Assembly: GCF_001757355.1 (NCBI RefSeq) | Contig: NZ_MINO01000035.1 | Span: forward strand, 1 to 41,875 | Length of the DNA: 41,875 nt | Direction: 5' to 3' | Source: Sphingobium phenoxybenzoativorans | GTDB taxonomy: Bacteria > Pseudomonadota > Alphaproteobacteria > Sphingomonadales > Sphingomonadaceae | Shown here: one piece after another, positions 1-7,677 of the stretch | Numbering within the stretch: the first letter of the stretch is position 1 | How the letters are laid out: every line of letters begins with the position of its first letter | Made by a program: the position numbers and the translations under genes | The notes under the pieces: model-generated | What the model saw: the letters and a program-made list of their open reading frames with translations, nothing else | The model's database searches: none | Told to the model about the DNA's origin: nothing

Positions 1-780
1 ATTCGCGACCTGGAGCGCGGCCGTTTCCTGGCGCTGGGTCCGGCGATCTGCCGCCGCCCGGTGTCCGTCAGGATCGGCGCGGTGCAGACCAGCACGCGCA
101 TGGGCACGCACAAGCTGATGCCGATGCCCGCCGCCGGGGCGGAGAATGTTCAGGCGATGCTGTTCGCCGACATGGAGGCGGACGCTCCGCCGCCACGCCC
201 GGAACCAAGGCCGCAGCCGGTCGCCGCCGAAGATCTGATGCGCAGCATAGCCGGGCCGGACCTGTCGATCCCGTCGCCGGAACGCGATGCGCCGCAGCCG
301 GAGCAGGAGGAGGTCGACGCCGCCGTCATCGCCGTATTGCAGGAGATGATCGCCGACCCGGCCAGCGCCTTCCAATCGTCGGCGGTGCTTTATCAGGATT
401 TCACCGTGCGGTGCCGGATGCACCGGCTGACCCGCGTGCCGATGGACCTGCCCGCTTTCCGCCGCCGCTTTGCGATGGCGCGCGCGGGCATGTTCGACGC
501 AAGCGATCCGCGCTGGGCCGATGCCCTGCGCGCGGCGGGGCCGCTGCCGGAAGATATGCTGGCTCCCTTCCTGCTGATCGCGCATGCGGCGATGGACGGC
601 CGCTCCTGCCCCGACGACGACGCCCTCGCCCGCGCCTATGGCACCAGTTCACAGGGCCGCGTACGCCGCCTGATCGAATATATGGAAAAACAGGGCGTGA
701 TCGTCGCGCGCGTCGATTTCGGCGGACGGCGATCGATCGGCATCCCGGAACTTGGGCTGAGCACGGCAGCGGGAGAGTAA
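1..780 (+). CDS. Probable HerA-like ATP-binding protein, C-terminal part (5' truncated by window edge)
   Basis: The frame is open from base 1, so the 259 visible residues are only the C-terminal part of a longer protein; the GTG at 61 is internal and has no special claim as a start. The first visible residues (IRDLERGRFLALGP) resemble the end of the ATPase core of HerA/DUF87-type ATP-binding proteins of sphingomonads. A Pro/Glu-rich linker follows at about residues 75-105, then a helical part ending in a winged-helix-like segment (about 215-250, RVRRLIEYMEKQGVI) that could bind DNA. No Walker motif is visible because that part lies upstream. The stop is 3 nt before the sirtuin start, so the two are probably co-transcribed. 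The family call rests on recollection of similar proteins and is moderate; the CDS itself is secure. Confidence 0.55.
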   Translation: MRDLERGRFLALGPAICRRPVSVRIGAVQTSTRMGTHKLMPMPAAGAENVQAMLFADMEADAPPPRPEPRPQPVAAEDLMRSIAGPDLSIPSPERDAPQPEQEEVDAAVIAVLQEMIADPASAFQSSAVLYQDFTVRCRMHRLTRVPMDLPAFRRRFAMARAGMFDASDPRWADALRAAGPLPEDMLAPFLLIAHAAMDGRSCPDDDALARAYGTSSQGRVRRLIEYMEKQGVIVARVDFGGRRSIGIPELGLSTAAGE

Positions 781-783
781 GCG

Positions 784-1482
784 GTGCACGACATCCGCAA
801 CATCGTCATCCTCACCGGCGCGGGGATTTCCGCAGAATCCGGCCTTGCCACCTTCCGCGGCCCGGACGGGCTGTGGGAGGGGCATCGGGTCGAAGATGTC
901 TGCACGCCTGAAGCGTTGCGGCGCGATGCGGCGCTCGTCCATCGCTTCTATGACGAGCGGCGGGCGAAGCTGGCGGAGGTTGCGCCCAATGCCGCGCATG
1001 AGGCGCTGGCGGCGCTCGACCGGGCATGGCCCGGCGATCTGCTGATCGTGACGCAGAATGTCGACGACCTGCATGAACGGGCCGGGGCGAAGCGCTTGCT
1101 GCACATGCATGGCGAGTTGAAATCGGCCCTGTGCGCCGCGTGCGGGAAAGCGGCGGCGTGGGAGGCGGCGATGCCTCCAGGGTCGGTGTGCGGCGGATGC
1201 GGGAAGCCGCGCCTGCGGCCCGACATCGTGTTCTTCGGCGAGATGCCCTATGAAATGGACCGGATCGACGCGGCGCTGCGCGAAGCGGACCTGTTCGTAT
1301 CGATCGGCACGTCCGGCGCCGTCTATCCGGCGGCGGGGTTTGTGCAGACCGCACGCTATGCCGGTGCGCGGACGCTGGAGCTGAACCTCGATCCTTCAGC
1401 GGGCAGCATCTATTTCCACGAGACGCGCATCGGCCCGGCCAGCGAGCTGGTGCCTGCTTTTGTGGCGGATTTATTGGCCTGA
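784..1482 (+). CDS. cobB: NAD-dependent protein deacylase (sirtuin, CobB type)
   Basis: A 232-residue sirtuin that removes acyl groups from lysines using NAD+ and releases nicotinamide and O-acyl-ADP-ribose; cytosolic. The NAD-binding motif TGAGISAESG is at residues 11-20, TQNVDDLHERAG at 90-101, and the catalytic His is H109 in HMHGE. A Cys4 zinc site is formed by C117, C120, C136 and C139. Y56 and R59 (YDER) match the Tyr-x-x-Arg pair that lets class III sirtuins such as E. coli CobB accept succinyl-lysine, so desuccinylase activity is likely as well as deacetylase activity. The start is GTG, 3 nt after the upstream stop, with GGAGAG about 8 nt ahead. Length is normal for bacterial CobB. 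Confidence 0.95.
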   Translation: MHDIRNIVILTGAGISAESGLATFRGPDGLWEGHRVEDVCTPEALRRDAALVHRFYDERRAKLAEVAPNAAHEALAALDRAWPGDLLIVTQNVDDLHERAGAKRLLHMHGELKSALCAACGKAAAWEAAMPPGSVCGGCGKPRLRPDIVFFGEMPYEMDRIDAALREADLFVSIGTSGAVYPAAGFVQTARYAGARTLELNLDPSAGSIYFHETRIGPASELVPAFVADLLA

Positions 1483-1495
1483 TCCGCTCCATCTT

Positions 1496-1656
1496 CCGTT
1501 CGCCCTGAGCGAAGTCGAAACTTCAAACGAGTCCCGTGCCTCGTTTGAACCTGAGCGACTGCTGCAAGCAGGCAGTCGAAGGGGGTCCGACTGAGCCGAA
1601 GGCGAAGTCACTTCGCTCCGCTCGGTGGAAGGCTTCGACAAGCTCAGCCCGAACGG
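1496..1656. repeat. Intergenic palindromic repeats (REP-like) between cobB and kgtP
   Basis: Two facing copies of a short repeat flank this stretch: CCGTTCGCCCTGAGCGAAGTCGAA at the left (1496-1519) and its reverse-complement form, CTTCGACAAGCTCAG + CCCGAACGG, at 1633-1656. The same sequence recurs at 21625, 27808 and 33346-33429. Between the copies is a 9-bp stem, TTCAAACGA...TCGTTTGAA (1522-1530/1541-1549, 10-nt loop). The element lies between the 3' ends of two convergent genes and could form an RNA hairpin that ends or protects both transcripts. There is no T-run. Confidence 0.7.
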
Positions 1657-1669
1657 ATGTGGGATCGCC

Positions 1670-2974
1670 CTACCCCAGATCCCGATCAATCAAGCTGTGC
1701 CGCCGCGTGTCGCGCATCCACAGATAGGCGATCAGGGACACGCCGATCATGCCGGTCACATACCAGTAGAAGGCAGGCTCCATCCCCTTGTTCTTCAGGA
1801 ACAGGGCGACATATTCCGCCGTGCCGCCGAACAGCGCGTTGGCGACCGCATAGGGCAGCGCCACGCCCAGCGCGCGGATATGGGCGGGGAACAGCTCCGC
1901 CTTCACCACGGCATTGATCGACGTGTAGCCGCTGACGATGATGAGCGAGAGCATGACCAGTCCGAACGCCTCCAACGGGCTGCGCGCGGTTTCGAGCGAA
2001 CGGAATATCCACACTGTGCAGAGCACCCCGGCGATGCCGAAGCCGACCATCATCGGCTTGCGCCCGACAATATCTGACAATGCGCCGAACAGGGGCTGCA
2101 TCAGCATATAGAGGAACAGCGCGGCGGCCATGATCAGCGTCGCCGTCTCGATGCTGAAACCCGCGGTGTTGACCAGGAATTTCTGCATGTAGATGGAGTA
2201 GGCGTAGAAGGCGAGCGTGCCCCCGGCGGTCAGCGCTAGCACCAGAGCCGCCTGCCCCGGATAGAGCTTCACCAGCGCGAACATGCCGGACTTGGGTTGA
2301 TCCTTGGCCTGCGCATGCTCGAAGGATTCCGTCTCCGCGAGCCGCCGCCGCAGATAATAGACGGAGATCGCCAGCACGCCCCCGATGGCGAAGGGAATGC
2401 GCCAGCCCCAGGCATGCAGGTCGTCCTTGTCCATCACCGCCTGCAGGATCAGCAATACGGCGAGCGCCACCTGCTGCCCCATGATCAGCGTCACATATTG
2501 GAAGCTGGAGAAGAAGCCGCGATGCCGGCTGCTCGCCATTTCGGAGAGATAGGTGGCGCTCGCGCCATATTCGCCGCCGATGCTGAGGCCCTGCATCAAC
2601 CGGGCGAGCACCAGCAGGGCGGGCGCGCCATAACCGATGCTGTCATAACCCGGCGTCACCGCGATCAGCATCGATCCCGCGCACATCAGGGTGATGGAGA
2701 GGGTGAGGCCCGCCTTGCGCCCCCGCCGGTCGGCATAGACGCCCATGATCCACGCGCCGATCGGCCGCATCAGGAATCCGACGGCAAAGATGGCCCCGGT
2801 ATTCAGAAGCTGGGCGGTGCGGTCCCCGGCCGGAAAGAAGATCGGCGCGAAATAGAGGGCAAAGGCGGAATAGACATACCAGTCATACCATTCGACCAGA
2901 TTGCCGGCCGACCCGCCGAAGATCGCGAAGATGCGATTGCGTGGCTGCGTTGTCCCGCCGGCCTGGGTCGTCAT
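1670..2974 (-). CDS. kgtP: Dicarboxylate:H+ symporter of the MHS family, KgtP-like
   Basis: A 434-residue inner-membrane MFS transporter with about 12 helices. It follows E. coli KgtP (alpha-ketoglutarate permease) almost motif for motif: GNLVEWYDWYVYS near the N-terminus, FLMRPIGAW, DRRGRK in loop 2-3, ARLMQGLSIGGEYG, ATYLSEMA, and near the end AELFPAHIRALGV and FGGTAEYVAL. The likely role is proton-coupled uptake of 2-oxoglutarate or a related dicarboxylate. The start at 2974 (MTTQAGG) is chosen from alignment to KgtP; the frame is open 20 codons further upstream, and a GTG five codons earlier is an alternative. The best SD (AGGAG) is about 16 nt from this ATG, which is long. The gene follows fecR on the same strand after 56 nt, so it may belong to that operon. 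The exact substrate is inferred. Confidence 0.88.
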   Translation of the reverse strand: MTTQAGGTTQPRNRIFAIFGGSAGNLVEWYDWYVYSAFALYFAPIFFPAGDRTAQLLNTGAIFAVGFLMRPIGAWIMGVYADRRGRKAGLTLSITLMCAGSMLIAVTPGYDSIGYGAPALLVLARLMQGLSIGGEYGASATYLSEMASSRHRGFFSSFQYVTLIMGQQVALAVLLILQAVMDKDDLHAWGWRIPFAIGGVLAISVYYLRRRLAETESFEHAQAKDQPKSGMFALVKLYPGQAALVLALTAGGTLAFYAYSIYMQKFLVNTAGFSIETATLIMAAALFLYMLMQPLFGALSDIVGRKPMMVGFGIAGVLCTVWIFRSLETARSPLEAFGLVMLSLIIVSGYTSINAVVKAELFPAHIRALGVALPYAVANALFGGTAEYVALFLKNKGMEPAFYWYVTGMIGVSLIAYLWMRDTRRHSLIDRDLG

Positions 2975-2997
2975 CTTATGGGGTTCCACTCTCCTGC

Positions 2998-3019
2998 CCT
3001 GCCCCTCCATCGGGGCAGG
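2998..3019 (-). promoter_or_regulatory. Hairpin between fecR and kgtP that overlaps the kgtP Shine-Dalgarno
   Basis: An 8-bp perfect stem, CCTGCCCC / GGGGCAGG, with a 6-nt loop. On the minus-strand transcript the 3' arm runs straight into AGGAG (GGGGCAGGAG), so the only good ribosome site for kgtP is partly inside the stem. It has no T-run and is therefore not a classical terminator. It may limit translation of kgtP or stabilise the mRNA end; the function is an inference. Confidence 0.4.
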
Positions 3020-3030
3020 TAAGCCGGCCG

Positions 3031-4029
3031 TCAATCCTGCGGCGCGCTATCGTCCCGGTAGAGCAGCATGATTGATCCATCCTGGCCCGTCACGGCGCGG
3101 ATGGGGAGGCTGACCTGCAGCGCCGCCAGAAACTCCTTGCTTTCCGTGGTGCGGAAGCGCCCGCCGATGCGCAGGGCGGACACGCGCGCGTCACCGATCA
3201 ACATCGGTTGAGTCCGGTACCGGTTGAACTCGGCGACCGCCTGATCGATGGTCTCGCCATCCAGCTCGACCATTTTTTCCCGCCACGCCATGCGCTGGTT
3301 GATGACATTCTTGCCCAGATGGGTGAGCAGGATGGTGCGCGGCCGGATGACCGCTCCGCTGCCCGCGCCCACCCGATGCGGCGTCGCCGGGCCGGAGCGG
3401 ACCTGCACCGTGCCCTGCGTGACCGTCAGCTCGACCAGCGTCTGGCGCATGCGGACGTTGAATGCGGTGCCGACAGCGCGAATCATCGCCGACTGCGCCT
3501 CCACGTCGAACGGCCGGGCCTTGTCATGCGCAACGTCGAAGGAGGCTTCGCCGCGCACGATATGCACCTTGCGGCCCGTGTCGGTATAGCGGACCTCCGC
3601 CGTGGTGCCGCTGTTCAGATGCATGCGGGAGCCGTCGTCCAGAACGACGTCCTTCACCTCGCCGATTTCGGTGCTGTATTTGTCGACATCGTTCAGCGTG
3701 CGGATGGTGACGCCGACGGCCGCAAGAAAGACGAACATCGCGATCATCGCCGCGGCAAGCATGCGATTCGATATGCCGGATGTCGAAAATTCGATCTGCG
3801 GCGGCTCTACCAGATCGGGATGATCCTGCGCGCTCGCCTTCAGACGGTCGGCGCACTCCCACGCGGCTTCAGCGCGGGCAAAGGCAATGGCATGGGCGGG
3901 ATTGCTGTCTATCCAGCGGCAAATAGCTTCGCGTTCAGCCTCGCTTGGATCAAGGCTGAGCAGCACGAGGAGCCGAGAGGCTTCCGCCTCTATCCGCTCC
4001 CTGTCCGTTGCTGGCTCCGACCCTTGCAC
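3031..4029 (-). CDS. FecR-family anti-sigma factor / sigma regulator
   Basis: A 332-residue inner-membrane regulator partnered with the ECF sigma factor just upstream. The order is an N-terminal cytoplasmic DUF4880-like helix region with the usual W-x-x-x-x-P-x-H-x-x-A-F pattern (WIDSNPAHAIAFARAE, about 39-54), one membrane helix at about 88-110, then the periplasmic FecR domain (about 120-210: GEVKDVVLDDGSRMHLNSGT, VRGEASFDVAHD, VGTAFNVR) and a C-terminal STN-like part. Known FecR proteins relay the state of an outer-membrane TonB receptor to the sigma factor. The frame is open to 4104; GTG at 4029 is preferred because GAGGA lies about 12 nt ahead and the overlap with the sigma gene is then 80 bp rather than 155. 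No TonB receptor gene is adjacent, which is unusual for this pair. Confidence 0.85.
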   Translation of the reverse strand: MQGSEPATDRERIEAEASRLLVLLSLDPSEAEREAICRWIDSNPAHAIAFARAEAAWECADRLKASAQDHPDLVEPPQIEFSTSGISNRMLAAAMIAMFVFLAAVGVTIRTLNDVDKYSTEIGEVKDVVLDDGSRMHLNSGTTAEVRYTDTGRKVHIVRGEASFDVAHDKARPFDVEAQSAMIRAVGTAFNVRMRQTLVELTVTQGTVQVRSGPATPHRVGAGSGAVIRPRTILLTHLGKNVINQRMAWREKMVELDGETIDQAVAEFNRYRTQPMLIGDARVSALRIGGRFRTTESKEFLAALQVSLPIRAVTGQDGSIMLLYRDDSAPQD

Positions 4030-4606
4030 GTCCGTAGTCCGTTTCCTCGCGTTCCGACCAGGCCCGCATAACCAGCCCGATTGCTTTGGCCAGATGTTTT
4101 TCAACAGTAGAAACGGACAGCATCATCTCGTCCGCTATTTCGGACATCGATTTTTCCTGAACGCGGCGCAGCAGGAACACGCGGCGGCACTGACCGGGCA
4201 GCGAATCGACGATGCCCTCAAGCTGGCGCAGCGCGTCGCGCGCGATCAGTTGCGATTCGGTGCTGCCATCGGCCTGGAGCAGGTCCAGATCGGCGATGGT
4301 TTCAAAACTGACGATCTTGTTGCGGCGCGCATTGTCGATGACGAGATTACGGGCGATGGTGAACAGGAAGGCGCGTCCAGCCGTGACATTCTGCCAGCTT
4401 TCCGTCGCATATGCGCGGGCCAGCACCTCCGCCACCATGTCATCCAGCTCATGATGCGACGGCAAAATGCGTCGCAGGCGCGAACGCAGCGCAGCCTCGT
4501 TCGGTAAGATGACAGCCTTGAACCAATCCAGTTTGGCGCGAACCCGTTCCACTGCGACCCCCTTGTCGTTGTGCCGCGCCTCTCCCGCAGTTTTTATGTC
4601 TGCCAT
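3950..4606 (-). CDS. ECF RNA polymerase sigma factor, FecI-like
   Basis: A 218-residue sigma-70 family ECF factor. Region 2 is seen in HHELDDMVAEVLARAY...RAFLFTIARNLVIDNARR (about 50-95), and region 4 in LPGQCRRVFLLRRVQEKSMSEIADEMMLSVSTVEKHLAKAI (about 135-175), whose last part is the -35-binding helix-turn-helix. It would direct RNA polymerase to a small set of promoters when released by the FecR protein encoded directly downstream with an 80-bp gene overlap. The start at 4606 (MADIKTAG) is the most likely of several; the frame is open to 4714, but the upstream residues do not look like a sigma N-terminus. No clear SD precedes this ATG. The tail after region 4 is low-complexity and lies in the overlap. 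Confidence 0.9.
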   Translation of the reverse strand: MADIKTAGEARHNDKGVAVERVRAKLDWFKAVILPNEAALRSRLRRILPSHHELDDMVAEVLARAYATESWQNVTAGRAFLFTIARNLVIDNARRNKIVSFETIADLDLLQADGSTESQLIARDALRQLEGIVDSLPGQCRRVFLLRRVQEKSMSEIADEMMLSVSTVEKHLAKAIGLVMRAWSEREETDYGRARVGASNGQGADRGGSLSAPRAAQP

Positions 4607-4835
4607 ATTACAATCATGGATTCGGATGGCTGTCCAGCGCCGCAAGACTTTTAAAATGTCATTTTGTGAATAGTTGCGCCAATGCCGCAGCCTGAAACAT
4701 GGCCGCCGGGCCAATGGAGCGGCGCAGAAGTTTTTCCATTACAGACTCGTATCGCTGTCATCGCTGTCATATGACCCTTGCGCGCCAGCGCCGGCAATCC
4801 GGCGCGATTGGCGCTGCCGGGACGTGGGGGAAGGG

Positions 4836-6017
4836 ATGGAAGGAGACTCGGCGCAGCGTGATTCCTCCACGCCGGACGACGCCCCCCTCACCCCCTTCAT
4901 CCCCACCATCTCGATCATTTCCCCGGCCTATGACGAGCGGCCGAACATCATCCCGCTGACCGAGGCCATTTCCCGGACGATGGCGGGAATCGCGTGGGAA
5001 CTCATCATCGTCGACGATGACAGTCCCGACGGCACGGCGCAGGAAGTGCTGAAGGCGGCGCAGGCGGGGTTCCCGGTGCGATGCATCCGCCGCATCGGCC
5101 GCAGGGGCCTGTCATCGGCGGTCGTCGAAGGCGCGCTGGCCTCCAACGCCGAATATATCGCGGTCATGGATGCGGACCTGCAGCATGACGAGAGCATCCT
5201 GCCGGACATGCTGCGCCTGTTGCAGGACGGGAAAGCCGATCTGGTCATCGGCAGCCGTCAGGAGGCGGAGGGCGGTTTCGGCGGATTTTCCGGCAAGCGG
5301 CAAAGGCTGAGCGACCTTGGCGCGCGCCTGTCGGCGCTGGTGATCGGCAGCGAGGTCAGCGATCCGATGAGCGGATATTTCGCGATGAAGCGCGATACCT
5401 TCCACGCCTGCATCTATGACCTGTCGCAACAGGGCTACAAGATTCTGCTCGACATTCTGACGTCCTCCCCCCGGCAACTGATCATCGCCGAAGTGCCCTA
5501 CGCCTTCCGGTCGCGGTCGGAGGGCAAGAGCAAGCTGGACGTCATGATCCTGGCGGAATTTCTGTTCCTGTTGATCGAGAAGCTGACGCGCGGCCTCATC
5601 CCGCCGCGATTCGTCCTGTTCTGTCTAGTCGGCGGCCTGGGCCTGGTGTTCCATCTGCTGATCCTGCGAGTCATGTGGATGGCGGGGGCGGGCTTCATGT
5701 CCGCGCAGATCACGGCCTCCTATTGCGCGATGGCGCTGAACTATGTGGTCAACAACGCCGTCACCTACCGGTCGCAGCGGCTGAAGGGCTGGCGGTTCGT
5801 GCTGGGCTATTTTGTCTTTTCCGCCGTCTGCACCGTCGGCGCGGTCGCCAATATCGGCGTTGCCGACCTTGTGCTGGCCGGGGCGGGGAATAGCTGGCCG
5901 CTCGCCGGGATCGCCGGAGCGCTGATGGGCGCCGTGTTCAATTTCGGCGCGGCCACAAAACTGGTCTGGAGCCAGCGCCGCCGCCCACGCCCCGCCATCG
6001 TGAAGGCGATGGCGTAG
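4836..6017 (+). CDS. Polyprenyl-phosphate glycosyltransferase (GT2) with C-terminal GtrA-like membrane domain
   Basis: A 393-residue two-domain protein. Residues about 20-245 are a family 2 glycosyltransferase of the dolichol-phosphate mannosyltransferase/ArnC type: SPAYDERPN, the nucleotide-binding VDDDSPDGT (D60-D62), the metal-binding DADLQHDE (D112, D114), IGSR, and SGYFAMKR. The rest (from about 254) is a GtrA-like domain of four membrane helices that begins PPRFVLFCLVGGLGL and includes NYVVNNAVTYR. Such fusions make polyprenyl-phosphate-linked sugars and pass them across the membrane for glycosylation of lipids or polysaccharides; the sugar is unknown. ATG 4836 is chosen because GGGGGAAGGG lies directly ahead and the fold begins soon after; the frame is open from 4674. 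The stop codon touches the next start, implying coupling. Confidence 0.9.
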   Translation: MEGDSAQRDSSTPDDAPLTPFIPTISIISPAYDERPNIIPLTEAISRTMAGIAWELIIVDDDSPDGTAQEVLKAAQAGFPVRCIRRIGRRGLSSAVVEGALASNAEYIAVMDADLQHDESILPDMLRLLQDGKADLVIGSRQEAEGGFGGFSGKRQRLSDLGARLSALVIGSEVSDPMSGYFAMKRDTFHACIYDLSQQGYKILLDILTSSPRQLIIAEVPYAFRSRSEGKSKLDVMILAEFLFLLIEKLTRGLIPPRFVLFCLVGGLGLVFHLLILRVMWMAGAGFMSAQITASYCAMALNYVVNNAVTYRSQRLKGWRFVLGYFVFSAVCTVGAVANIGVADLVLAGAGNSWPLAGIAGALMGAVFNFGAATKLVWSQRRRPRPAIVKAMA

Positions 6018-7628
6018 ATGCCGGACGGCGCGCCCGGCGGCTGGCGCAGGATCGCATCATCCCCCGCACCGATACTGGCCGCCATATTGGGGAGCGCGAT
6101 CCCCATCCTGTCCGTCGCCCATCCGCCGGTGCTGGATTATCCCAACCATCTCGCGCGCATCTGGCTGCTGTCCGGCAAGGTGAACGAAGCGCCGCTTTCC
6201 GCGATGTACGCCGCGGACTGGTCGCAGGCGTCCACCAATATCGCAGTGGATTTCGTGGCGTCGTCCCTTGCCCGCATCATGCCCATCGGCGCGCTGAACC
6301 TGCTCCTGCTGCTGGCGATGTTCCTGGGTCCGCCGGTCGCGGCCATCCTGCTCAACCGCGCGCTCTGCCGCACATGGCATATCTGGCAGGCGGCCACCCT
6401 GTTTCTGGCATGGTCCACCACCGCCATTGCGGGCTTCCTGAATTTTCAGATCGGGCTGGCGGCGGCGCTGATATGCGCGGCGCTCCTTCTCCAGACCGTA
6501 GTGGCGCCGGCAAAGCGGATGTTCGCGCTGCACCTCGCATCGGCCGCATTGCTGCTGCTTATCCATCCGTTCGCGCTGCTTTTCTATGCGGCTCTGGGTT
6601 CCGGCCTGGCGCTTGGCGACCGGCCCGCCATGCCCCGGTCGGTGCGCGACCTGGCCCTGCCGGGACGGAAAGTGGCGGTGCTGGCGCTGGCCTGCATAGC
6701 GCCGCTGGCGGCGCTGTTCCTGTTTGCGCCGACACCGCCGGGCGTCCATGCGAACGGGACGAGCGCCATCCTCTGGTCATCGCCATCCAAGATGATCGAT
6801 CCCCTGCGGATCGGAAAGGCGCTGGCATCCCCCATCCTCACCTATCGGGCGATGACCGACATCCTGTTTTTCCTGCCGCTGGCGATTTGCCTGGGCTGGG
6901 CGGTGGCGTCGCGCCGGGTGCGTTTTCATGGCGGTTTGCTGATCGCGGGCATCGCATTGGCCGCCCTCGCCTGCATCGCGCCGGAGGAAGTCGGCGACGC
7001 CTCTTGGATACAGAGGCGGCTCCCGCCGATGGCGTTCCTGACCTTTGCGGCGGCGATCATGCCCGTGCAGCGGCAGCGTGTAAGAGCCGACATCATCATC
7101 GCCGCCGTCATCGCCGCGACGGTGCTGCTGCGCATCGCATGGGTGGAGAGGGTCTGGACCGACAGGCAAGGCGACTTCACCCAGCTTGGCGAAGCGGCAA
7201 GGCGCATCCCGCCCGGCGCGGCGGTGATCGTCGTGCGGCCGGACTGGACCAGCGCGGCGCAATTTCCGCTGGGCCGCCTGATCGCGGGAAGCCCCGGCGC
7301 GCCCATCGAGACCGGAAGGCACGCCATCGCGCCCTTCGCCGTGCAGCGCGGCTTCTTCATCCCGACGCATTTCACCGTGCCGGGCCAGCAACCGCTGAGC
7401 GTCCGGCCCGCCTGGCGGTCGCGGTCGGTCTATGTCACCAGCATCCCCTATGCCAGCCATCTGGGCACCCGGAATCTCAAGGAACCCTATGTCCGCAACT
7501 GGCGCGCGGATTTCGACTATCTGCTGGTCATCAACGCTGACATGGGCGAACTTCCGGCGCGGGTGATCAGCCATGTGACGCCCCTGACCGGACAAGGTTT
7601 CGCGCGACTCTACCGGATCAGAAAATAG
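6018..7628 (+). CDS. Large polytopic membrane protein, possible GT-C glycosyltransferase
   Basis: A 536-residue protein starting on the base after the stop of the GT2-GtrA gene. About ten hydrophobic segments occupy residues 13-385, followed by a soluble C-terminal domain of about 150 residues. The first extracytoplasmic loop carries LDYPNHLAR; an acidic residue in this loop is typical of GT-C enzymes that take sugars from polyprenyl-phosphate donors. Zero spacing to a gene that would make such a donor supports that role: the upstream enzyme makes and flips the lipid-linked sugar, and this one may transfer it. No family was identified with certainty, and the function is inferred from topology and neighbourhood. 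The start is fixed by the stop/start junction (TAG-ATG), although no independent strong SD is seen. Confidence 0.75.
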   Translation: MPDGAPGGWRRIASSPAPILAAILGSAIPILSVAHPPVLDYPNHLARIWLLSGKVNEAPLSAMYAADWSQASTNIAVDFVASSLARIMPIGALNLLLLLAMFLGPPVAAILLNRALCRTWHIWQAATLFLAWSTTAIAGFLNFQIGLAAALICAALLLQTVVAPAKRMFALHLASAALLLLIHPFALLFYAALGSGLALGDRPAMPRSVRDLALPGRKVAVLALACIAPLAALFLFAPTPPGVHANGTSAILWSSPSKMIDPLRIGKALASPILTYRAMTDILFFLPLAICLGWAVASRRVRFHGGLLIAGIALAALACIAPEEVGDASWIQRRLPPMAFLTFAAAIMPVQRQRVRADIIIAAVIAATVLLRIAWVERVWTDRQGDFTQLGEAARRIPPGAAVIVVRPDWTSAAQFPLGRLIAGSPGAPIETGRHAIAPFAVQRGFFIPTHFTVPGQQPLSVRPAWRSRSVYVTSIPYASHLGTRNLKEPYVRNWRADFDYLLVINADMGELPARVISHVTPLTGQGFARLYRIRK

Positions 7629-7677
7629 CCGCGCCGGTCATTCCGCATTGCAGCACTCTGTGCTATCGGCCCGCGCC

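Noticed and set aside
3031..4606. The idea that sigma/FecR controls the TonB receptor at 29809
   Set aside because: The receptor has no N-terminal signalling domain, lies 25 kb away and has its own operator pair; the link has no sequence support.
4752..4769. Tandem CGCTGTCAT copies before the GT2-GtrA gene
   Set aside because: Two 9-bp copies can arise by chance or slippage and no matching site was seen elsewhere.
6374..7540. A 388-codon plus-strand frame inside the membrane protein gene
   Set aside because: The alternative frame of a GC-rich gene; lacks the hydrophobic pattern and has no start signal.
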